Shown: positions 32,520-41,200 of the stretch, in pieces
Position numbering within the stretch: the first letter of the stretch is position 1
Layout: every line of letters begins with the position of its first letter
NCBI RefSeq assembly: GCF_004345265.1
Contig: NZ_SLUM01000012.1
Coordinates: 45,421 to 109,420 of the forward strand
Length of the DNA: 64,000 nucleotides
Direction: 5' to 3'
Origin: Allofournierella massiliensis
GTDB taxonomy: Bacteria > Bacillota > Clostridia > Oscillospirales > Ruminococcaceae
The notes under the pieces: generated by a model
What the model was told of the DNA's origin: nothing
The model's input: only the letters and a program-made list of their open reading frames with translations
Databases searched by the model: none
Program-made: the position numbers and the translations under genes

Positions 32520-32660
32520 ATGACAAATATCGATTTGTGCGGCATTGCCCAACTGCTCCGCACGCTGATAGAGCAGAAGAAAACGACGGAAAGAGAGGCC
32601 CGCAAAATTTTGGCCAGAATTGCCGCACAGACCGGTGCGGACATTATCCTTTCTTTCTGA
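32520..32660 (+). CDS. Small protein of unknown function, 46 residues
   Basis: ATG 32520 has GCGAGGAAAC upstream and the frame ends at TGA 32658. The product starts MTNIDLCGIAQLLRTLIEQ and continues with a basic amphipathic helix (TTEREARKILARIAAQTG). It lies in front of the recombinase genes and behind a large inverted repeat. Size and charge would fit a small recombination or regulatory factor, but no family is recognised. Confidence 0.55.
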   Translation: MTNIDLCGIAQLLRTLIEQKKTTEREARKILARIAAQTGADIILSF

Positions 32661-32735
32661 AATCGCATTCTTTTCAATAGCTATTTCAAAGGTGTTGTGG
32701 TATTGTTTGTGTTGCAAAAAAGGAGGTGAACTGAC

Positions 32736-33482
32736 ATGGCGGAAAAGCTGATGACCGACGGCAGCATGGCACTTCGAGAAAAGCAATACCGGGTCATCAC
32801 CATCGAGGCAACCGAAAAGCCCCAAAACGCCAAATCGCGGGTTGCGGCATACGCCCGTGTCAGCTCCGTCTCTGATGACCAGCTCAACTCCTTCGCCGCC
32901 CAGAACCGTCACTACAGTGACCTGATCTCCAGCAAGGAAAACTGGAGAATGGTTGACATATACGCAGATGAGGGTACACCAATTGCAGAAGATGAAATAA
33001 CAAATGCTTTCATCCGCCTATACTATAAGCTCAAGCACCATGGCGAACCCATCCTCATGGAAATGATCACCTCGCTCCAAGCCATCCGCAACCGCCGGAT
33101 GCTTTGGAGCCTGGATGTCATTGAACTCAACAAGCAAATATCCGATCTTACCAGTCAGAATCAAATGTTGGCCACGCTGAAACAACAGGGCCTCATTGAT
33201 CCTGACATTTTTATATCCCAGAGCAATGAGTTGACCGAGCAGCTCCGCGCTGTAAAGCTGAAAAAGGAGCGTCTTCTGACCGTCGATGGCGACAACACCA
33301 TCGCCCAAACAAGAGAGCTGATGGAAATCTTGAATGATGGCCCGGACTTCCTTGACAGCTTTGACGCAGAGCTGTTCGGTGAGCTCGTTGAAACGATCAT
33401 CGTGGAAAGCAATGAGCGAATCCGCTTCCGCCTGAAAAACGAGCTGGAGCTGGCTGAAACCATAGAAAGGACGGTGCGCTGA
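32736..33482 (+). pseudogene. Large serine recombinase with internal in-frame deletion
   Basis: The protein has 248 residues. Residues about 1-81 are the start of a serine recombinase with the catalytic AAYARVSS motif and the NSFAAQNRHYSDLI helix, ending at IYADEGTP. The sequence then jumps to the coiled-coil C-terminus of such proteins (MLWSLDVIELNKQISDLTSQ onward). The rest of the catalytic domain, the recombinase domain and the zinc ribbon, normally about 300 residues, are missing without a frame break. AAGGAGGTG precedes ATG 32736. It cannot recombine DNA alone. Its stop overlaps the next start (TGATG). Confidence 0.75.
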
Positions 33483-34018
33483 TGGGCAATCGGAAGCAGC
33501 CGTTTGGCTATAGGGTGGTTATGGGCGAAATTGCCATCCATCCGCAGGAATCAGAGCTGGTAGAGTACATCTTCCAACAATACCTTGCGGGTGCCACCTA
33601 CAACACCTTGGTAGAGGAGCTTCGGGAACAGTCAATTCCCTATGACGAGGGAAAGCTATGGAACAAAAACATGGTTGCCCGAATTCTGGAAGACAGCCGC
33701 TATACAGGAGAGCGCGGCTATCCGCCGGTCATTGATCGAGAAGCCCTGGAGAAAACACTGGAAAAGCGAAGCGCAAAGCAGACGGCAGCTCCCAAAACGG
33801 ACACGCAGAAGCTCCTCCGCCGCTTCAGCGGGCGGCCATCGACAGCGCGCATGGAGCGGCAGGTGCTGGATCTGCTCAACAGCCTGATCGTATCGCCGGA
33901 ACAGCTCCGGCTTCCGGCAACAGCGCCGCCTGATCAATCCACTGAACTGAACCTGCAGCGAGAGAAGAAACTTTCACTGTCCAACAAAGACCCGGCAAAG
34001 CAGCATACCAGGGCATAA
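33482..34018 (+). CDS. Recombinase-domain partner protein
   Basis: The protein has 178 residues and resembles the DNA-binding recombinase domain of large serine recombinases: KQPFGYRVVMGEIAIHPQE, IFQQYLAGATYNTLVEELREQ, then LWNKNMVARILEDSRYTGERGYP. It has no catalytic serine domain. Stand-alone proteins of this kind are often encoded next to a serine recombinase on clostridial elements, where they may act as accessory DNA-binding factors. It is coupled by TGATG to the deleted recombinase. A terminator follows. Confidence 0.78.
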   Translation: MGNRKQPFGYRVVMGEIAIHPQESELVEYIFQQYLAGATYNTLVEELREQSIPYDEGKLWNKNMVARILEDSRYTGERGYPPVIDREALEKTLEKRSAKQTAAPKTDTQKLLRRFSGRPSTARMERQVLDLLNSLIVSPEQLRLPATAPPDQSTELNLQREKKLSLSNKDPAKQHTRA

Positions 34019-34028
34019 CCGCACCCAA

Positions 34029-34059
34029 GGAAGAAGCAGCTTCATTTTCTGCTTCTTCC
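34029..34059 (+). terminator. Terminator after the recombinase partner
   Basis: An 11-bp perfect stem, GGAAGAAGCAG with CTGCTTCTTCC, and a 9-base loop are followed by CTTGCTTTGTTT. The 278 bases from here to the next gene hold a TATAAT at 34159 and a GC-rich leader but no convincing coding frame. Confidence 0.85.
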
Positions 34060-34337
34060 CTTGCTTTGTTTCTACCGAAAAAAGGATGAATGTACCACCA
34101 TACAATCCGTAATGAAAAACGCAGGTGGTTTTGTCTTAAATGAACCCGAAAATCCTTCTATAATAAGGCCCCCCGATGAGCGGAGGGACAAGCCCTTCAC
34201 GACCATAAGTCTCCCCTTCGAACTTGCCGAAAAAATTTGTACGCAGCCATATGCAAAAAAACTGGAAAGAATCCGAAAAAGGGGTTTCATAAGAACCAAA
34301 CAGCACAAATTCTTATACCCTCAGGAGGATTCGGCAT

Positions 34338-35897
34338 ATGAGCCATTCCAAAAACGACTTTCCGATCATGGGCGGAACCGGCCGCCAAGTCACCAAACCA
34401 TATAGAGGAAGCTACGACGCTTTCTATAAGTTGATCAACCCCAACACCAAAAAGCCATATACCAATGCCGAGCTGGCTGCGGAACTGGAACATCGCCAGC
34501 AGGAATATTCTGTCCTTGCCCAGCTGATTAGCCCGGATTTGGAGGAAATTCAAAAAAAGGCACGTTCCCATCCCAATGCCGAATTCAAACTCGCACGCCG
34601 CGGAAAAAGCCGTAAAAAGGCAGAAGAACTCCTTCACCAGGAAGCCTACCCGATACTGGAACGCATCGCCAAATTGCTTTTTCGCCCCCTCTGGAAAAGT
34701 AATTTGAAATGTGGAAACGTGACCGTGCGCGATTACGTCCATTTTGTGGGCGACACCCTTTACGCAGACAAATCTCTCAAAGAAGCTGCATCACTGCGGT
34801 CTTGTATCAACAGAATTATATTGCCGATGATCGGCGACATCCAGCTTCATCAGCTGTCGCCCGATCGGCAGAAGGCAATCGTTCAGAGACTCAATAGTCG
34901 GCTTAAAAACGATGAGACCATCTCGCTAACTGCAAAAACCCATACACAGGCGGCATACAGACTGTTGTTCCAGTCGCTTGTGCAAAACGGATATCCTGCT
35001 GCACGCGAAGGAGTGCGACTCTCTGATGAAATCACCCGCATAAAGCGCCAGAACCGTGGGATCATCAACAGCTGCCGTGAAAATCATCTGGACGATACAT
35101 TCCGCGCCGCTCTCTTTTCCGTTCTTGCCCCCGCCGATCGTCTTTATGATCTCTGGCTGGTTGCACTGATCTACACCGGTCTGGCTCCCAACGAAATTCC
35201 CGCTCTGTGTTTTGGCGACATCGATCAGCTGGAACTGCGTGATGAAAACTGCTACACCATCACGGTGACCAAACAGATCCGGGACACAAACACTGTTTGC
35301 CGTGCAATCAGTGCCGATAATGACGATTTCCCGATTCATCGTTTGCGGCGTGTCGTTCTTGCTCCATGGGTGGCAAACGTTATGCTGAAGTATATTGAGT
35401 ATCTGCACAGCTCCGGGTATTCCGATGCTCAAATTGCTGACATGCGTCTTTCTGGCACGATTTCGGGCAAAATCGTTGGAGCAAAAGATATCCGTGATCG
35501 CATCAACTCGATCATGCAGCAGGCCGGCATCCCTAAAGCGAACATTCCACGCACGAAGAAGAGCGGCAAATCCAGGTTTCAGACCGAAAAGCGGGACATT
35601 GAGCTGTTACAGCGGGATGCCAAATACATCGCCAAATGTTGCGGGGCCGATGATGCCATGGTCCACGCTATGTTCGGCCTGCCCGCTACGACAATGGATG
35701 AGCAACATTACCTGGACACCCTGTGCGACGATTATGCCGTTACCCGCTATCTCAGACTGCGCCGGTACACACCGTTTTCAGACCAGTCTGTTCCGCAGCG
35801 TCGCATCTTTCGTATAGAAAACAACACCGATACAGCGCAAACCATCCGCATCAACAGCAACTATGCCATTCTGGCATCATGGAGGTCCAATAATTAA
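34338..35897 (+). CDS. Tyrosine-recombinase-like protein, probably inactive (tandem pair, first)
   Basis: The protein has 519 residues. The C-terminal half has the fold markers of a phage integrase: LYDLWLVALIYTGL, then FGDIDQLELRDENCYTITVTKQ, and a late AMFGLPATTMDEQHYLDT region in place of the HxxR-GH-Y set. Where active enzymes have TGLRxGE this protein has TGLAPNE (about residue 281), so the first catalytic Arg is missing. AGGAGG lies before ATG 34338. It is directly followed, with a 1-base overlap, by a second recombinase that has the Arg. It probably works as a structural partner of that enzyme. Confidence 0.75.
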   Translation: MSHSKNDFPIMGGTGRQVTKPYRGSYDAFYKLINPNTKKPYTNAELAAELEHRQQEYSVLAQLISPDLEEIQKKARSHPNAEFKLARRGKSRKKAEELLHQEAYPILERIAKLLFRPLWKSNLKCGNVTVRDYVHFVGDTLYADKSLKEAASLRSCINRIILPMIGDIQLHQLSPDRQKAIVQRLNSRLKNDETISLTAKTHTQAAYRLLFQSLVQNGYPAAREGVRLSDEITRIKRQNRGIINSCRENHLDDTFRAALFSVLAPADRLYDLWLVALIYTGLAPNEIPALCFGDIDQLELRDENCYTITVTKQIRDTNTVCRAISADNDDFPIHRLRRVVLAPWVANVMLKYIEYLHSSGYSDAQIADMRLSGTISGKIVGAKDIRDRINSIMQQAGIPKANIPRTKKSGKSRFQTEKRDIELLQRDAKYIAKCCGADDAMVHAMFGLPATTMDEQHYLDTLCDDYAVTRYLRLRRYTPFSDQSVPQRRIFRIENNTDTAQTIRINSNYAILASWRSNN

Positions 35898-37561
35898 TGG
35901 AAGATTTTGAACACAACGGCGTATATTTTAAAACAAACCTGTCGTATCCCTCCTCATACAAAGCAAGTGACACACCCTGCCGTATTCGCATTACACCCCG
36001 TGATCCGAAAACCGGAAAGGCGATCACAAAACGGCAGCTCCGCGGCAGCGACAGCGACAAACCCGCCGAAACAGCAATTTTCGGCAGGGACATTGAGGAT
36101 ATCCGAAAGAACCTCTTCCCGTCCATTGCTGACGGTATCATTGCACAGATGCATCTGGCTGGATTTTTTGATTCCGGGCAGGCTTCCACCGCTCCCGCGG
36201 TCGATCTGGGAGAATTGGCCCGCACCTACCGGGATGCATTTTTTGCCTTTTCACAGCGCGAAAGAAACTGGGCTCCGCTCACGGTCAAGGATTATGGTTA
36301 TCAATTCGATAAACTGATTCCTCATCTGGATGGTATCAACGCGCTTACAATCAACGATGAGATTTATACCGCTGTTTTCGAGTCCATCTGCGATGCTGCA
36401 CGCAAAGCGACAAAAGTCAAACAGGATGATCCGTATCAGGAGGTGCCATCTGCGGCACAGAAGCGTTACGGTTTGCTGAAACAGCTGATCAGTTACCTGA
36501 TTGAAGAGGATGACATACAGATTGACTGTCTTCCCCCGGACCTCGACGGCAAAACATCCCACCTGTCATCGATTATGTCTCAGGTGGATGGGGTTCGCAG
36601 CTTGCCGCCTGACGAGCTGCTCGCATTGTGCAAAAACTCCCCGCTTGCCGATGTGATCAGCATTCTCACCGATACCGGACTTCGAATCGGCGAGTTTACC
36701 GGTCTGCTGTTTTGCTCGCTGGGCTATCTGGATGGATCGCAGGGACGGATGTATTATCTGCGTGTTTCCGGCCAGCTGCTGCCAGACGGCAAGCGCACCG
36801 AAATGCCCAAAACTCTGCCGTCCTATCGCATCATCCCATTATGCCCAGATGTAGGCGAAGCCATGTATCAACGGGTGATGACTTTGAGTGCAATCCATGG
36901 AGACCTCTCCCTGCAGCTGCTTTGCGGTCAATCGGAAGGTGACGCCTTCCTCACCGATCCCGCAACGATGCGCATTTATCGGGATCATCTGTCGAACGCT
37001 ATTACTGATTTGCTGCGCAATGAGGGTATGCTCCAGTCCTTGTACGCTGCCAGACAGTTTGTATTCAATATCAAACAGCAAAACGATCACGTATACCGTC
37101 GACTGACCGGTCACTCGGAACGACGCAACTTCTGCACCTTCCTTTATTGTCACAGCGGTTTCGATGCTCCGGAAATCCCCAAACTGATGGGACATGCAGA
37201 CAAAACCCGCAAACAACCGTCCACTTCATACGGGGCGACTCCCAGCGAGATATACCGCATGTGCCTGAGACGATATGTCTCTCAATCCTTGCTGCATTCT
37301 GCACAGCCTTTGCGCTACCAGGCGGATAACTTCAAACGCAGCGAAGTGCCTTCCTGCGCCCTGGAATTGACCCTGCCTCCTCACAGCAGTTATGACCTGA
37401 TTGTTGATGATATGGATCCGGAAAACGAGCTGCATTTCTCCGGCACCCTTACCGCACAGAAGGTGCGTCAGGATGATTTCACGCCCGGTCCCTATCCCTA
37501 TGCCCTTTTGGCGGATCCCGACATGTACATGGTGCGCAAAAAGAGCAAGCTCTTTTCTTGA
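35897..37561 (+). CDS. Tyrosine recombinase / integrase (tandem pair, second)
   Basis: The protein has 554 residues. Active-site candidates are Arg in TGLRIGEF (about residue 263), His/Arg in GHSERRNFCTF (about 406-410), the GH of LMGHADK, and Tyr in TSYGA (about 443). The long C-terminal extension (about 100 residues) is not typical. The gene overlaps its inactive-looking partner by one base, and its 3' end lies about 150 bases before tRNA-Pro debris at 37.71-37.82 kb. That position fits an integrase beside its attachment site. Confidence 0.8.
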   Translation: MEDFEHNGVYFKTNLSYPSSYKASDTPCRIRITPRDPKTGKAITKRQLRGSDSDKPAETAIFGRDIEDIRKNLFPSIADGIIAQMHLAGFFDSGQASTAPAVDLGELARTYRDAFFAFSQRERNWAPLTVKDYGYQFDKLIPHLDGINALTINDEIYTAVFESICDAARKATKVKQDDPYQEVPSAAQKRYGLLKQLISYLIEEDDIQIDCLPPDLDGKTSHLSSIMSQVDGVRSLPPDELLALCKNSPLADVISILTDTGLRIGEFTGLLFCSLGYLDGSQGRMYYLRVSGQLLPDGKRTEMPKTLPSYRIIPLCPDVGEAMYQRVMTLSAIHGDLSLQLLCGQSEGDAFLTDPATMRIYRDHLSNAITDLLRNEGMLQSLYAARQFVFNIKQQNDHVYRRLTGHSERRNFCTFLYCHSGFDAPEIPKLMGHADKTRKQPSTSYGATPSEIYRMCLRRYVSQSLLHSAQPLRYQADNFKRSEVPSCALELTLPPHSSYDLIVDDMDPENELHFSGTLTAQKVRQDDFTPGPYPYALLADPDMYMVRKKSKLFS

Positions 37562-37712
37562 TGGCTGGTTTTTGATTCAGCATTAAAGAGCTGCTGATTC
37601 CGGAAGCTTCTTATGTCCTTTTTCAGATTCACTGCGGGATGGTCCGACCAACCGATCAGGGCCGCCCTGCTTTTTTATGTTCCAGAAATTGTTCGGGACA
37701 GAATACGCATTC

Positions 37713-37735
37713 TTTGGGAGGATACGCCCGGACCA
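37713..37735 (+). other. Partial tRNA-Pro 3' end (possible attachment-site trace)
   Basis: The segment holds CTTTGGGAGGAT, like the TGG anticodon loop and 3' arm of tRNA-Pro, joined to CGCCCGGACCA, an exact tRNA-Pro-type acceptor 3' end with CCA. The body between is lacking. It lies only 16 bases before a second tRNA-Pro-like sequence. The 647 bases 37562-38208 hold no gene otherwise. Confidence 0.5.
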
Positions 37736-37751
37736 TTCTACGACTTTATAT

Positions 37752-37820
37752 CCGGGCGTAGCGCAGTTGGTAGCGCGCCTGCTTTGGGAGCAAGATGGTG
37801 CCAGTTCTGTCGCTCGGACC
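37752..37820 (+). pseudogene. tRNA-Pro (TGG anticodon) with a shortened T arm
   Basis: The acceptor stem CCGGGCG/CGCTCGG (one G-U), the D arm GCGC-AGTTGGTA-GCGC, and an anticodon arm with loop TTTGGGA (TGG) are all present. The anticodon stem has one C-A mismatch. The T arm has 11 instead of 17 bases and lacks the GTTCGA loop. No full CCA follows (ACC only). It is probably a decayed copy made by integration at a tRNA-Pro gene. Confidence 0.65.
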
Positions 37821-38045
37821 TCCTTTCTTAGGAAAACCACCTTTTTAGGTGTTTTTCTGCGTTTTTAGTCTAATTGTTGCATCTATCCAGGCTGCAAATC
37901 AAAATTTCAAATGGAAAGGCTGGTCAAAAATAAGGCAGCATATTATCCCCGTCTCAAAGGGTGGCCGCACTGAAGAAACGAATCTACAGACCCTATGCTG
38001 AAAGTGCAACCGTACAAAGAGCAAGAAGATTCTTACGTAAATGAG

Positions 38046-38089
38046 AAAAGGGGCTGTTGCAAAACGAAAGTTGCGCAACAGCCCCTTTT
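38046..38089. terminator. Bidirectional terminator
   Basis: A perfect 15-bp stem (AAAAGGGGCTGTTGC with its complement) and a 14-base loop are followed by TTTTGTTTT-type runs on the plus strand. Confidence 0.8.
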
Positions 38090-38163
38090 GTTTTGACATC
38101 ACAGCCACACTCTTACGGCAAACCCGCCTTTGAAAAAACAGGTGTTCGTGTAATGTCCGTCTG

Positions 38164-38197
38164 GTGGACAAAGGTGGCGCAGAACTCCTTTGTCCAC
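38164..38197 (-). terminator. Hairpin after the TPR/SUFU giant gene
   Basis: An 11-bp perfect stem, GTGGACAAAGG with CCTTTGTCCAC, lies 12 bases after the stop at 38209. No clear T run follows. Confidence 0.5.
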
Positions 38198-38208
38198 ACA
38201 AGCTCTCA

Positions 38209-41200
38209 TCAATCCCACCAGAAATACCAGACAGTTGACTGCCGCAGCACATCGGCCAGAGTGCCCACGGTGGCGTCCTGCGGGCCTTGGTCAATCACAT
38301 CTGGGCAGAAGCCGTACAGCTCCACCGCCACATCTATGGCCTCTTTCTCGGAAACAGGAGCCGGGAGCAGAAACTCCAACTCGTCATGGCTCATGGCAGC
38401 GGGCACCGCCCCATGCTGTTCAAACCAACATTTCGCAACTGCCATTAATTCCGGCGTGTTAGGACATTCATTCCAGCCACCAAAGGGCAGATAGGCAAAA
38501 ATCTCCCAAGGGTTCTTCACAGGGATTTTAGCCAGAATGAGAGGATATGTCATCTTATTATCGGAGTTCCAGTAGCTTGAAAAACGACGGTTCTCATATC
38601 CGCCTTCCATCTCGCCCAGGATCTCCTCAACCCAATCCATATCGTCATCCTCGGCTTCTTCTTTGCGCTGCCCAATCATTTCCTCCAGAACTGCTTTACT
38701 GTTCTTGATGGGGGCGGAGAGCATTTCCTTTCGGTATGCGGCAACTTTGTCCGGGTCGAAAGCATAGTCGTCCTTGCTATCGCTGTCCGGATCGGAATTT
38801 AGAATCAGGCATTCCCACAGGATTTCGTCATCCGCCTTAATCAGAACCGGCACAAAGCCCTCCTTGACACTTTCCCGTTTGGCGTAGTTGTATGCCGACA
38901 TAATGGGGTCATCATCCGTCATTGAGGGAAAATAGGTACATTCACAGTCCAGATATTCCATCATGGTTTTAGCAAGGTCCGAAGGCTCCAGAGTGGCCTC
39001 ATCGAAACTCTGTCCCTGCCAGTTGGCAAACCGCTTTTCCATAACTTTTGCCATAGCCTGATAATAGTTTTCATCGAATGGGATGAACAGATAGGCTTCA
39101 TCCTGGAACTTATCGGAATAATATTGCTCCGAGCCGAAATATTCCAAGGCATAGTTGTCAATGTCGCTGGGGAAGTACGGACTGTCCGCCTCGCCATAGT
39201 AATATCCGGCAAAGGCTGCGCCCTCCTTGTTGAACAGAGCCCCAAAGAGCTGCCCTTTCAGCTGGTCCCGGATGAAGCCACGCAGATCAGCGCGGCTCAG
39301 ATCTGCCATAAACAGCTGCACCTGCTCCCAGTACCGCTCCATAAATTCCGCGCTCATCAGATCATGCTCCATGCACCAGCGCAGATAGATTGCCATGTGG
39401 TTGTAGGCATTGATCTCGTCCACCGGCAGGCCCTTTTGCTGAATGGTTTCCAGATGCCAGTCGGCATCGTCCATATCGTCGGTGAACTCCTCTGCAAGCG
39501 TTCCTCTGGTGATGGCATTCTGGCGGGTGGGGTTGACCACAAAACTGATGCCTGCCATCTTTTCCAGCAGAGCGTCCACGTCATGCTCCATCTTATACTC
39601 TATTTCATTACGATAGAGCGGGATCACTTGATAGAAGTTGACCTCCTCGCCGCTGGGCAAAGTGTAGACTTCTCCTCCGTTCCAGACAACATCCTGCGGG
39701 CCTACCAGAAGTGCGCCGCAGAGTGCCGTGTTCTCCGCAAATGGCGACTGCTTGTCAATTGTATGGCCAAAGCCCAACCAGGTATCGTTGGAAATGGGCA
39801 GGCGGGCCAACACTTTCAAGAGGCCAATGGGCCAGTACCACCGCTCATCCTTCAGGGATTCCTCATCCAGTTTCCAATCCGGCGGCAGAGCGATGGCCAG
39901 TTCCGCCCGCTCCAGCTTGTATTCCTCCAGCTCCTTCGGCACATTCATCCGGTGAGCACCCATCCCCATCGTTACCAGTGTGTAATAATCCCGCTCTTCA
40001 GAAGGAGGAACAATGCAGATGTCCACATGGATGTCGGGAGAAACCAGCTCATGGAATACATTCTCAAACTCACCAAACATGTTTTTGATGTGCTGCTCTA
40101 TCGCAGACATCTCATCCTCCGAATAAACCTCAGGCTCACGCTTGTCCGCCGAGGACCAGATGGCATCCGCCTTTGTACCGTCCGGATTCAGAAAAATCTG
40201 AAAATACTGATCGTCTCCCGCCTGCTGATAGACAAGACTGATGCGACGGTTCTGCTCCACGAAGACTGCAACCAAAGTCCCCTCCGATTCCCCTTCCGGG
40301 GTGTGGAGCAACCATTCCCCGCTGTCCAACCGTTCTTTGAGCTGCCGCAGCCAGTCCGTTCCCATTTTGGAGAGTCCGGCTTCGTTCATACGGAAGGAAA
40401 GATCCACAAGATGTTCCTTCACCATGTATCGAAATTCGCAGCAGGGTGAATTTTTCTCATAGCCATACTTCTCCGGGTGGAACAGCTCATAAAATTCGGC
40501 AAGACCTGCTTTGTCTACTCGGATACACGCCAGAGCATATTGTTTCCCATCCGCATCCTCGTCCAGTCCCTGCTGGAGCGTTTGGTCAGCATCCGGGTTA
40601 ATCCAGTGGTATTCCATCTGCTCCAGAGTCGCGCCGGATTCGATCTCCTGCTGCAAGGTCAGGAACTCATAATCACCGGGTTCCAGTTTCAACCCTTGTT
40701 TAACAGCATCCAGCGCGCCAGCTTTGTCACCAAAATGCGCTCTCAATTTCCCCACCTGCAGCCAGATCCAGGGGTAGTCCGGCTCTTCCTGAGCACCCTT
40801 CTCCGCATAGTTGAGCGCTTCTTCCAGCCTGCTGCAGTACATCAGCGCCACAGAATACCGATAGTACCAGGTAGCACAGCCTGTGGCATTTTTCTCAGAA
40901 TCCTTCATCCACTGGGCTGCCTGATAATAATGGATATAATCATCCAGATTAAGGCAGGCGAAGGCGTACCAGAGGGCGATCTGCAGGTCCTGGTGTGCCT
41001 GCTTTTCGGTGAATCTTCCTTCTTCAATGCCAGTTTTGATGAAATCCTCCAGCCATTGAAGCATTCTCCAGAAGTAGCCGGAGATTCCGTCATCATAAGA
41101 TTCCAGTGTTTCAATATCCTCTGCTGAAAGCAGGGAGCCGGTTTCCTCATGAATATCAGGCTCCGGTTCCGCCTCATCCAGCAGCGGCACACCGCCCACA

